Below, piece by piece: positions 33,245 to 40,997 of a DNA stretch of 64,000 bases (positions within the stretch are counted from its first letter, which is position 1; each line of letters starts with the position of its first letter). A program made the position numbers and the translations under genes. The stretch covers positions 744,001-808,000 of the forward strand of contig NZ_JALPRP010000001.1 of the NCBI RefSeq assembly GCF_023195915.1. Reading direction: 5' to 3'. This DNA is from Methanoculleus sp. 7T. Lineage in GTDB: Archaea > Halobacteriota > Methanomicrobia > Methanomicrobiales > Methanoculleaceae. The notes under the pieces are model-generated. The model did no database searches and had not been told where the DNA came from. It saw only the letters and a list, made by a program, of their open reading frames with translations.

Positions 33245-33487
33245 ATGTACGCAGATAGGGTTGTAAACTGCATCGGCGCATGCCAGTCGCCCATGCTGAC
33301 GATCGACGGGGAGATGAAGGTGCTCAACAAGGGGCAGATCATGCAGGTGATGACCGACGACCCGGCCCTTGCAGAGACGGTCAGGTCTTGGGCCGGCAAG
33401 AACGGGCACGTGATCGAGGAAGAGCACGTCGTCTCGGGCGTGACCACCCTCATCATGCGCAAGGGAATCGCGGCAGAGGCGAAGTGA
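33245..33487 (+). CDS. TusA-like sulfur carrier protein 2
   Basis: An 80-residue paralogue of the preceding gene. Its motif is ACQSPML, with Cys13 replacing the usual CPxP cysteine and the first proline changed to glutamine-serine. Cys9 is a second thiol. The remaining pattern (GQIMQVMTDDPALAETVRSW, KNGHVIEEE) is typical of the fold. The change at the motif suggests a different partner or redox behaviour from copy 1. Confidence 0.8.
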   Translation: MYADRVVNCIGACQSPMLTIDGEMKVLNKGQIMQVMTDDPALAETVRSWAGKNGHVIEEEHVVSGVTTLIMRKGIAAEAK

Positions 33488-33491
33488 TCGG

Positions 33492-33722
33492 ATGGATGCC
33501 GGCGGCTACGTGGACGCCAGGGGCGCCTACTGCCAGGCGCCCGTCATCCTGCTCGCAGAGGGGATGGAGAGGCTTGCAATCGGCGAGATCCTGAAGGTCG
33601 ACGCGGACAACCAGCCCACCGAGGAGGATGTCAGGGTCTGGGCGAAGCGGATGGGCCACGAGATCGTAGGCGAGGAGAAGACCAAAGAGAGAACCACGTT
33701 CTCTATCCGGAAAGGAGCGTGA
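33492..33722 (+). CDS. TusA-like sulfur carrier protein 3
   Basis: A 76-residue third paralogue with the motif AYCQAPVIL; Cys14 is the candidate carrier residue and glutamine stands where proline is common. The middle (GEILKVDADNQPTEEDVRVW) aligns with the other two. Its start lies four bases after the preceding stop. Three divergent TusA-like proteins side by side suggest distinct steps in one sulfur route. Confidence 0.8.
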   Translation: MDAGGYVDARGAYCQAPVILLAEGMERLAIGEILKVDADNQPTEEDVRVWAKRMGHEIVGEEKTKERTTFSIRKGA

Positions 33723-33727
33723 AACCC

Positions 33728-34087
33728 ATGGCACGGATACTCTACATCCAGACCAGCGGCACCGATACCCCCGAGCGGCTTTATGCACCGTTTATTCTGG
33801 GGATGACGGCACGTGCGACCGACATGGATGCCGACATCTTCTTCATGATCAAGGGGGTGACGGTCGTCAAGAAAGGTGCGGCGGAGGGGGTCAAGGTTGG
33901 GAACTTCCCGAAACTCTCCGAGATCATGAACCAGGCGATCTCAGCAGGGGTGAAGATCTACATCTGCGAGCAGAGCACCCAACTCTTCGGGATGGCACGG
34001 GGCGACTTCATCGAGGAAGGGAAGATTGTGGGTGCGCTCACCCTAAACGACCTCGCCGTCGACGCCGACGCGGTCATCACGTTTTAG
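33728..34087 (+). CDS. DsrE-family protein
   Basis: A 119-residue DsrE/F-like protein (MARILYIQTSGTDTPERLY). Cys near residue 79, in KIYICEQSTQLFG, stands where DsrE/TusD proteins have their active cysteine. DsrE proteins relay persulfide sulfur with TusA. The ATG at 33728 follows a GGAG that sits in the end of the previous gene, and a GTG three codons earlier is possible. The position between TusA-like genes and the NifS homologue supports a sulfur-transfer role. Confidence 0.8.
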   Translation: MARILYIQTSGTDTPERLYAPFILGMTARATDMDADIFFMIKGVTVVKKGAAEGVKVGNFPKLSEIMNQAISAGVKIYICEQSTQLFGMARGDFIEEGKIVGALTLNDLAVDADAVITF

Positions 34088-34096
34088 GGGCGGCCT

Positions 34097-35251
34097 ATGA
34101 AGGAGCGGATCTATCTCGACCACACGGCGGCGATGCCGGTCCACCCCGGGGTTGCCCGGTTCTGCAAGCGGTTCCCGGCTGGTTTTGCCGGGAATCCCTC
34201 CACGATCTACCAGGAGGGGCTCGCGGCGCAGGCGGCCGTTGCCGAGGCACGGGAGTGGGTCACGGCGCTCATCGGCGCCAAAGACCCCTCTTCGGTCATA
34301 TTCACCAGCGGGGCGACCGAGTCGAACAACATCGCTATCCGGGGCGCCGCGCTCCGAAACGCCGGGAAGGGAAAGAGAGTCGTTGTGAGCGCCATCGAGC
34401 ACATATCGGTCCTGAACCCGGCCAAAGACCTCCAGAAAAACGGGTTTACGCTCACGCAGGTCCCGGTCGACCGCTACGGCGTAATCGACCTCGATGCTCT
34501 GGGGGCGGCGGTCACGCCCGAGACCGTCGTTACCTCGATCCACTACGCGAACAACGAGATCGGGACGATCGAGCCTATCCGGGAGGCGGCTGAGGTCGTC
34601 CACGACCGGGGAGGGTTCCTCCACGTGGACGCCACCGATGCCGCCGGGAGGATTCCCATCGACGTGGAGCGCGACGGTATCGACCTCCTCACCCTCTCCT
34701 CAAACCAACTCGGGGGGCCGGACGGCGTCGGGGCGCTCTACATCCGGCCCGGCATCCGGGTCCAACCGGTCCTCTTCGGGGGCGGGCAGGAACGCGGTCT
34801 CCGGCCCGGGACCGAGAACGTCTTTTCGATCGCCTGCATGGGAGAGGCGGCCAGGCTCGCAAAGGAGGAGATGCCGGAGGAGAGCAAACGGCTCCGTGCG
34901 ATCAGGGACCAACTCATCGCCGGGATCACGGGGATCGAGGATACCTACCTGACCGGCCACCCGACGGAACGGCTCCCGCACCACGCCAGTTTCCGGTTCT
35001 CCCGGATCGAGGGCGAGAGCATCCAACTCGCCATGAATATGCTCGGGATTGCAGTCGCCACCGGGTCGGCGTGCACCTCCCGGACGCTCGAAGCTTCTCA
35101 TGTTCTCCTCGCCATCGGGCTTGCCCACGACGAAGCGCACGGGTCGATGGTCGTGACGCTCGGGCGTGAGAACACACTGGACGAGGTGCCCCGAGTCGTC
35201 GACGCTGCCAGGGAAACAGTTAAACGCCTGCGGGCTATTACACCGCTGTAG
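34097..35251 (+). CDS. NifS/IscS-like aminotransferase-fold protein lacking the PLP lysine
   Basis: A 384-residue homologue of cysteine desulfurase. The fold signatures are present: HTAAMPVHP at the N terminus, SGATESNNIAI, HVDATDAAGRIP, and the active-site loop GSACTSR with Cys326. The site that normally reads HK in SxHKxxGPKG here reads SSNQLGGPDG, so the lysine that binds pyridoxal phosphate is Gln204. Normal desulfurase chemistry is therefore doubtful. An IscS of Archaeoglobus fulgidus likewise lacks this lysine and is reported to offer a cysteine ligand for cluster assembly on IscU. iscU follows directly. Confidence 0.85.
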   Translation: MKERIYLDHTAAMPVHPGVARFCKRFPAGFAGNPSTIYQEGLAAQAAVAEAREWVTALIGAKDPSSVIFTSGATESNNIAIRGAALRNAGKGKRVVVSAIEHISVLNPAKDLQKNGFTLTQVPVDRYGVIDLDALGAAVTPETVVTSIHYANNEIGTIEPIREAAEVVHDRGGFLHVDATDAAGRIPIDVERDGIDLLTLSSNQLGGPDGVGALYIRPGIRVQPVLFGGGQERGLRPGTENVFSIACMGEAARLAKEEMPEESKRLRAIRDQLIAGITGIEDTYLTGHPTERLPHHASFRFSRIEGESIQLAMNMLGIAVATGSACTSRTLEASHVLLAIGLAHDEAHGSMVVTLGRENTLDEVPRVVDAARETVKRLRAITPL

Positions 35252-35260
35252 GTCGAGAGC

Positions 35261-35650
35261 ATGGCAGACCAGATAGGATACAGCCAGAAGGTGATGGAGC
35301 ACTTCATGAACCCGCACAACGTCGGGGTGATCGAGAACCCGGACGGCTACGGCAAGGTCGGCAACCCCGTCTGCGGCGACCTCATGGAGATCTTCATCAA
35401 GGTCAGGGAGAACGTCATCGAAGACATCAGGTTCCGGACGTTCGGGTGCGGGTCGGCGATCGCCACGAGCAGCATGGTGACCGACCTCGCCAAGGGAAAG
35501 ACGCTCGAAGAAGCGATGAAGATCACCCGCGACGACGTGGCGACCGAACTCGAAGGGCTGCCGCCCCGAAAGATGCACTGCTCGAACCTCGCGGCGGACG
35601 CGCTCCACGCGGCGATACGGGACTATTGGGAGAAACAGAAGAGTAAGTAG
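35261..35650 (+). CDS. iscU: IscU-type iron-sulfur cluster scaffold
   Basis: A 129-residue scaffold protein with the three conserved cysteines: Cys38 in NPVCGDLM, Cys63 in FGCGSAIA and Cys107 in KMHCSNL. An aspartate two residues after the first cysteine is the usual cluster-release residue. It starts ten bases after the NifS-like stop and ends the sulfur-relay operon. It assembles [2Fe-2S] or [4Fe-4S] clusters for delivery. How sulfur reaches it, with a lysine-less NifS homologue, is the open question of this operon. Confidence 0.92.
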   Translation: MADQIGYSQKVMEHFMNPHNVGVIENPDGYGKVGNPVCGDLMEIFIKVRENVIEDIRFRTFGCGSAIATSSMVTDLAKGKTLEEAMKITRDDVATELEGLPPRKMHCSNLAADALHAAIRDYWEKQKSK

Positions 35651-36048
35651 AGAGGTTTTGGTGAAACCCAGTTCCAGCCACTTCCTCCCCACCCCGCGAT
35701 AAGGTGGGCGCCAGACCCAACTTGTCCCTGGGAACGGACTTCCCGGTGCAGGGATAAGCCCGAACATGGTTCCTCCTTGGGTATGTCCCCATGCAGTGGA
35801 CCGTGGCGACTATCGGGTTTGGGGGGACCGGGGAGGGGGGCCCGCCCCCTATCTCGAACCCACAACGTTCCACACACATCAACCCCACCCCGCCCCGGGG
35901 CGGGGGCAATGCATTGCGATGGCCGGGTGAGAATCTGTATTTTGGGGTGGCTTTGGCCCTGGAGAACTGCTTCACCCAGCCCCTGATGGCAGCGAGAGGC
36001 GAGGTGATATGACTACAAAGAGATGGTTGTTCTCCAGAGCCGGGCCTC
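35651..36048. other. Gene-free intergenic region with dispersed repeat
   Basis: This 400-base region between convergent iscU and cofD contains no supportable gene. Near 35793 it has GCAGTGGACCGTGG followed by GGGGACCGGGGAGGGGGGCC, a CACAC stretch and CCCCACCCCGCCCCGGGG. The same motif order occurs near 23.82-23.90 kb. An ORF of 60-70 codons crosses it on several frames but none has a normal start context. Confidence 0.5.
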
Positions 36049-36954
36049 TCAGCACCCGTAGATTAGCGTCAGTAAGTATTTAGCCAGGTCCAGGCTCTTC
36101 CCACGGTGAACCATGAGGGTGTCCTGGCGAAGAGCCCCCTCGATCTCGACAGGATCCCGGATATCCTGGATGAAAGCGTTCAAAAAGTCCTCGTAGAGAC
36201 TGTATGTCCCGGCCGACGAAGGCTCTTTTCCGAAGGCCCGCATCAGGGCCGCCGCCGGGCCGCTGATCGGCGCATCGCCGATGAAGGGGCTGATCGCGAT
36301 GACGCACCGGTGCCGGCGGAGCGCCTCCCGCACCCCGGCGCACTCGAGGATCGGCGATATGCTCGTGACCGGGTTGCTCGGCCCAATTACCACGGCATCG
36401 CTCGCCTCGATCGCCTCGATCACCTCGCGTGTCGCCGCCGGCGGTTCTCGATACCGCCTGACCACGCCGTCGATTGCCACGTCTCCCCGGTGCTTCACCC
36501 AGTATTCCTGGAAGTGCATCTCCCCTCGGCGCGTCTTGACGTAAGTCGTCACCGCAGAGTCGGTCATCGGGAGGACGGTAGCCCGGATACCGAATTTACC
36601 GCAGAGCGCCGTCGTCGCCTCGGTGAGCCGCATGCCGCTCCTGAGCATCTCCCCCCGGGCGACGTGCACCGCCCGGTCCTGGTCCCCCACGGCGATGAAC
36701 TCCTCGATGCCGAGATTCGCCAAGAGGTCGTGGGTGACGTAGGTGTCGTCGCGGATCCCCCACCACCGGCCGGTGTCGAGGATGCCTGCGAAGAGGTACA
36801 TGACCGTATCGATATCCGGGGAGAGATGGTTGCCGGAGAGCCACATGTCCTCGGCCGTGTTGACGACGACCGCGATATCCCGCTCCTCAAGCAGCTCCAG
36901 CATGCCGCGGAGGAGTTTGGGCGTGCCGGTGCCGCCCGAGAGGAAGGTTATCAT
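36049..36954 (-). CDS. cofD: 2-phospho-L-lactate transferase (coenzyme F420 biosynthesis)
   Basis: A 301-residue CofD protein. The start [17 protein letters not shown] carries the GGTGxxKLxxG motif that binds the guanosine-diphosphate-linked substrate. [19 protein letters not shown] and the [13 protein letters not shown] stretch are typical. It couples phospholactate (or phosphoenolpyruvate) to the deazaflavin Fo. A TATA-like CATATACGG lies upstream on the minus strand near 36983. A second cofD-like gene lies directly upstream in the same direction. This copy keeps all recognisable motifs and is probably the working enzyme. Confidence 0.9.
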   Translation of the reverse strand: MITFLSGGTGTPKLLRGMLELLEERDIAVVVNTAEDMWLSGNHLSPDIDTVMYLFAGILDTGRWWGIRDDTYVTHDLLANLGIEEFIAVGDQDRAVHVARGEMLRSGMRLTEATTALCGKFGIRATVLPMTDSAVTTYVKTRRGEMHFQEYWVKHRGDVAIDGVVRRYREPPAATREVIEAIEASDAVVIGPSNPVTSISPILECAGVREALRRHRCVIAISPFIGDAPISGPAAALMRAFGKEPSSAGTYSLYEDFLNAFIQDIRDPVEIEGALRQDTLMVHRGKSLDLAKYLLTLIYGC

Positions 36955-37025
36955 GAATATTTAGCGTATCAAGCACAACCGTATATGAATTTTTCCAATC
37001 GGGCCGGGCAACGGGCCCCTTCGTC

Positions 37026-37934
37026 TCACGAAACCGCGTGGCGGATGACCGCCATGATATCCCAGGCGAGCGACTCGGCCTGCCGGCTGTGCAGGAGGGA
37101 CGTTTCCAGGCGGAGAGATCCTTCGATCTCATCGGGGTCGTGGATATCTTGGACGAAGACATCGACGGTATCTTGGTAGAGCCGGTAGACTCCAAGAGAG
37201 GTCGGCTTTTCGCCGACGGCATACATGAGTGCGGCATCCTTCGGGTCGGGTGCGACATCCCCGCGGAACGGCGAGACCGCGACCACGAACCGGTCGCGGA
37301 GGAGGTCCCGCATCCCGGCGCAGTCGAGGATGGGGAGGATGCTCCGGGCAGGGTTCCCCGGCCCGATCACAACGGCGTCGCTCGCCTTGATCACCCCGCG
37401 GACCTCTTCCGTGACCGCCGGGGGTTCGAGGGCGGTCCTGATGAGTTCCCGCACCTCGGTATCGGTTGCGGCGCACGTCCAGTACTCAAAAAGCGGCAGG
37501 CGTTCGGTCCCGGTATCGACGAGCACCCCGGCCTCGGCGTCGGTCGCCGGAAGGACGGTCGCCCCGATGCTGAGCGCTCGGGACTGCGCCTGCACTGCCT
37601 CCGTCAAGGTCAGACCCTTTTGGAGAAGCGATGCCCGGGCGATCTGGACGGCCCGGGCACGGTCGCCGACCGGGAAGGGTTCGCCGCCCGCAACCTTCGG
37701 GAGGTAGTTGTGGGTGGCGTAGGTATCCCCTTTGATCCCCCACCACCGGCCGGTATCGAGGATGCCTGCAAAGAGGAAGACGGCGGAATCGATCTCCGGC
37801 GCACAGTGGCTTCCCGAGACCCAGAGGTCCTCGGCGGTGCTCGCGACCACGGCGATCTCGCTGTCGTAGAGGATCTGCCGGGCGCCCCTGATGAGCGCAA
37901 GGGTCCCGGTGCCGCCAGAGAGGAAGGTGATCAT
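37026..37934 (-). CDS. CofD paralogue, possibly with changed specificity
   Basis: A 302-residue paralogue of the adjacent CofD. It opens [20 protein letters not shown], so the lysine of the KLxxG part is replaced (LALIRG). STAEDLWVSGSHCAPEIDS and [13 protein letters not shown] are retained, whereas the C-terminal half is more diverged. The gene ends 71 bases before cofD. Possible explanations are a different phospho-acid donor, a regulatory partner, or a redundant copy. The product and activity are not shown by the sequence. Confidence 0.75.
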   Translation of the reverse strand: MITFLSGGTGTLALIRGARQILYDSEIAVVASTAEDLWVSGSHCAPEIDSAVFLFAGILDTGRWWGIKGDTYATHNYLPKVAGGEPFPVGDRARAVQIARASLLQKGLTLTEAVQAQSRALSIGATVLPATDAEAGVLVDTGTERLPLFEYWTCAATDTEVRELIRTALEPPAVTEEVRGVIKASDAVVIGPGNPARSILPILDCAGMRDLLRDRFVVAVSPFRGDVAPDPKDAALMYAVGEKPTSLGVYRLYQDTVDVFVQDIHDPDEIEGSLRLETSLLHSRQAESLAWDIMAVIRHAVS

Positions 37935-37981
37935 CTCTCCATACTTTTATCAGTTCTCTACGAAGAACCTTAACAGAACGG

Positions 37982-39190
37982 ATGAAGATCATCAAAGATC
38001 CGGTGCACGGCTACGTCGAGGCGGACGAACCGGCCCTCCGGCTGCTTGACTCACGGGAGGTCCAGCGGCTCCGCCACATCACCCAACTCGGGTTTGCAAA
38101 CCTCGTCTACCCCGGCGCAAACCACACCCGGTTCGAGCACTCGCTCGGGACGATGCACTTGGCCGGGCTCATGTGCCGGCAGCTCGGGCTTGACGACGGC
38201 GAGACGAAACTCGTCACCACGGCCGCCCTCCTCCACGACGTCGGCCACGGCCCCTTCTCCCACGTCACCGAACCGGTGATGGAGGAGTTTGCCGGGAGGA
38301 GCCACCACCAGATCGAGGGGATCGTCGAGGATGGAGCGATCGCTGGGATCCTCGAGGATGAGGGGCTCGACCCCGCCGCGATCTGTGCCATTGTTTCAGG
38401 AAAACACCGCCTCGCAAGCATCATCCACGGGAGTCTCGACGTCGACCGGATGGACTACCTGATGCGGGACGCCCATTACACCGGCGTGCCCTACGGGACG
38501 GTCGATGCGCACCGGCTCATCCGGTGCTCGGTCCTCGCCGAATCGGGTATCGCCCTCCACGAAGGCGGGATCAACGCCGCCGAGTCGCTTCTTATCGCCC
38601 GGACCCTGATGCGCCCGGCGGTCTACTTCCATCACGTGAGCAGGATCGCGACAAGCATGTTCGTCCACGCGCTCAGGGAGGAGGTCCTCAATGTTCCGGG
38701 CGCGGATGCTCAAGAACTCGTCCGGACGGACGACGCCGCCTGCATGGAGCGGCTGAAGCACTCCCCACACGCGATCACCCGCGACCTTGCCTGCCGGGTC
38801 TACGCCCGGGACCTCTACAAGCGGGCGCTCTACGTCGGCGAAGACCGGGTGAACGCCGCCGCCCTCCAGCAGGGCCTCGGACCCGCCCGAGAACGGGGAC
38901 TGGCCCTCGCCATCGCCGAGACCGCGGGCGTCCCGGAAGAGGAGGTCCTCGTGGACATCCCCCCGCTCCCGGGCGCCCTCTCGATGGAGGTCCGGGTCAG
39001 GAACAGCCATGCGATGGTGGATATCGAAGAGGTCTCGCCCCTCATCAACACCCTAAACGATACCAGGCGGCAGCAGTGGCGCCTCGGGGTCTACACCACC
39101 CAAAAGAACCGCCAGGCGGTAGAGCAGGCGGCAACGGAGATCTTCAAGGTGAAGCGGGCGACAAAACAGGATAAACTCGCAGTGACATAA
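37982..39190 (+). CDS. HD-domain phosphohydrolase, dGTPase/SAMHD1-like
   Basis: A 402-residue protein opening IKDPVHGYVEADEPALRLLD, a common start in this family. The metal ligands His53 (TRFEHSLG), His85-Asp86 (LLHDVGHGPFSH) and a later Asp in SLDVDRMDYLMRDA are all visible. The family hydrolyses (d)NTPs or other nucleotides, and specificity is not predictable. A C-terminal helical region of about 150 residues is less conserved. The gene precedes ubiX by 13 bases and may share its transcript with the isoprenoid genes, without a clear functional tie. Confidence 0.85.
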   Translation: MKIIKDPVHGYVEADEPALRLLDSREVQRLRHITQLGFANLVYPGANHTRFEHSLGTMHLAGLMCRQLGLDDGETKLVTTAALLHDVGHGPFSHVTEPVMEEFAGRSHHQIEGIVEDGAIAGILEDEGLDPAAICAIVSGKHRLASIIHGSLDVDRMDYLMRDAHYTGVPYGTVDAHRLIRCSVLAESGIALHEGGINAAESLLIARTLMRPAVYFHHVSRIATSMFVHALREEVLNVPGADAQELVRTDDAACMERLKHSPHAITRDLACRVYARDLYKRALYVGEDRVNAAALQQGLGPARERGLALAIAETAGVPEEEVLVDIPPLPGALSMEVRVRNSHAMVDIEEVSPLINTLNDTRRQQWRLGVYTTQKNRQAVEQAATEIFKVKRATKQDKLAVT

Positions 39191-39203
39191 TCATGAGGAG
39201 CGC

Positions 39204-39749
39204 ATGAAGAAGGAATTTGTCATCGGGGTCACCGGGGCGAGCGGGGTCATATACGCCCGCCGCCTGCTCGAGGTGCTCTGCGACCGGGCAACGGTGCATA
39301 TTGTGATATCGGACGTCGCACGGCAGATCGCCGGGATCGAGGGCGTTGACCTTGAGGGGTTCGACGCCATATACGCCGAGAACAGTAACCTCGCGGCCGA
39401 TATCGCGAGCGGCTCGTTCCGCTACGACGGGATGGCGATTGTGCCCTGCAGCATGAAGACGCTTGCGGCGGTCAGCAACGGGCTTGCGGACAACCTGATC
39501 GCCCGGGCGGCGGACGTCTGCCTCAAAGAGAGGCGGCCGCTCCTCCTCCTCCTCCGGGAGATGCCGCTCTCCCGGATTCACCTGAAGAATATGCTCGCCG
39601 CCGATGAGGCGGGTGCGACCGTGATGGTCGCAAGCCCTCCCTTCTACCAGCACCCGGAGACGATCGACGACCTCGTCGATATGGTGGTGGCCCGGGTGCT
39701 CGACCACCTGGGGGTCGAACATAACCTAGGATTCCGATGGAGTGGATAA
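39204..39749 (+). CDS. ubiX: UbiX-type flavin prenyltransferase
   Basis: A 181-residue flavoprotein with IGVTGASGVIYARRLLEVL at the N terminus and PCSMKTLAAVSNGLADNLI for flavin and prenyl phosphate binding. RRPLLLLLREMPLSRIHL is also diagnostic. It makes prenylated FMN, the cofactor of UbiD-type decarboxylases. The next gene is a UbiD family member in the same reading frame, separated by a single codon after the TAA, so the two are made together. Confidence 0.92.
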   Translation: MKKEFVIGVTGASGVIYARRLLEVLCDRATVHIVISDVARQIAGIEGVDLEGFDAIYAENSNLAADIASGSFRYDGMAIVPCSMKTLAAVSNGLADNLIARAADVCLKERRPLLLLLREMPLSRIHLKNMLAADEAGATVMVASPPFYQHPETIDDLVDMVVARVLDHLGVEHNLGFRWSG

Positions 39750-39752
39750 GAT

Positions 39753-40994
39753 TTGCGTGAATTCATAGCCAAGATGCGGGAGCAGGGCAGGGTCGAGGAT
39801 ATCGAACAGCCCTGCTCGACCGTCTACGAGGCTCCCCGTATGGCGAGCCGGACCGATAAGATCCTCTTCTTCCATGACCTCGACGGCCACCGGGCGGTGA
39901 TGAACCTGCTCGGCGACCGCCGCTCGCTTGCAGCGGCGCTCGGTGTCGGTGAGCGGGACCTGGTCGGGCACCTTGCGGCCGCCACCTACAACGGCCGCGT
40001 AGTAGACGCCGGGCGGTGTGAAGGCGGCGTCCCGGCCGACCTCTCCCGTATCCCGGTCATGAAGCACTTCCCGGGAGACGCCGGGCGCTACTTCACGGCG
40101 GGCGTGGTCTTCTCGTGCTTCGACGGCGTCGAGAACGCCTCCATCCACCGGATGATGGTCCTTGACGACCACCGGGTCGTGGCCCGCTTGGTGGAGGGGA
40201 GACATACCCATACCCTGCTCAAAGCGGCGCTTGCCAAGGGGGAGAGACTCCCGGTCGCGGTCACCGTCGGAACTCACCCGCTCGTGACGTTTGCGACCTG
40301 CACCCGCGTCCCGCAGGGGAAGGAACTCGCCTACGCAGCCGAACTGATGGGCGGGGAACTCGCCGTCAGGACGTGCGAGAACGGCGTCCGGGTCCCCGAC
40401 GCCGAGATCGTGCTCGAGGGCTACATCGGGGCCGAGACGGCGACGGAAGGGCCGTTCGTCGATATCACCGGGACCTACGACCCCGTGCGGCAGCAGCCGG
40501 TGATCGAGTTCACCCGGATGTACTGCAAGGAGAACCCCATCTACCACGGCATCCTCCCTGCCGGCGACGAGCACAAACTCCTGATGGGAGCCCCCTATGA
40601 GCCCAAGATCTACCGCGCAGTCGGCGAGGTGACGACGGTTCGAAACGTCCTCCTCACGAAAGGCGGCGCCGGCTACCTCCACGCGGTGGTGCAGATCCGG
40701 AAGAACACGCAAGGCGACGCCAAGAACGCCATCATGGCGGCGTTTGCGGCCCACACATCCTTGAAGCACGTCGTGGTGGTGGACGAGGATATCGATATCT
40801 ACGACCCCTACGACGTTGAGTACGCGATCGCGACGAGGGTCCGGGGCGATACCGACATCATGGTCATCAACGGCGTGCGGGGGTCGTCGCTTGACCCGAT
40901 GCGCCTCGCCGACGGGACGAACGTGAAGGTCGGGGTCGATGCCACGATCGTTATGGGGAGGGAAGACGAATTTAAGAGAGCGGAGTGGCCGTAG
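39753..40994 (+). CDS. UbiD-family decarboxylase, probable anhydromevalonate phosphate decarboxylase
   Basis: A 413-residue UbiD homologue. Initiation is taken at TTG (39753), because the ubiX TAA stands one codon upstream in frame and the next ATG is seven codons in. Typical stretches are ILFFHDLDGHRAVMNL, EGPFVDITGTYD and DEDIDIYDPYDVEYAIATR, which hold the metal and prenyl-FMN ligands. Its neighbours ubiX and aconitase X point to the archaeal mevalonate pathway. There an enzyme of this type decarboxylates trans-anhydromevalonate 5-phosphate to isopentenyl phosphate. The assignment within the family rests on this context. Confidence 0.82.
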   Translation: MREFIAKMREQGRVEDIEQPCSTVYEAPRMASRTDKILFFHDLDGHRAVMNLLGDRRSLAAALGVGERDLVGHLAAATYNGRVVDAGRCEGGVPADLSRIPVMKHFPGDAGRYFTAGVVFSCFDGVENASIHRMMVLDDHRVVARLVEGRHTHTLLKAALAKGERLPVAVTVGTHPLVTFATCTRVPQGKELAYAAELMGGELAVRTCENGVRVPDAEIVLEGYIGAETATEGPFVDITGTYDPVRQQPVIEFTRMYCKENPIYHGILPAGDEHKLLMGAPYEPKIYRAVGEVTTVRNVLLTKGGAGYLHAVVQIRKNTQGDAKNAIMAAFAAHTSLKHVVVVDEDIDIYDPYDVEYAIATRVRGDTDIMVINGVRGSSLDPMRLADGTNVKVGVDATIVMGREDEFKRAEWP

Positions 40995-40997
40995 TTC

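Noticed and set aside
32765-33427. N-terminal extension of the HEAT-repeat frame by about 220 codons
   Set aside because: It lies opposite two TusA-like genes and their promoter. The HEAT gene has a good ribosome-binding site at 32764.
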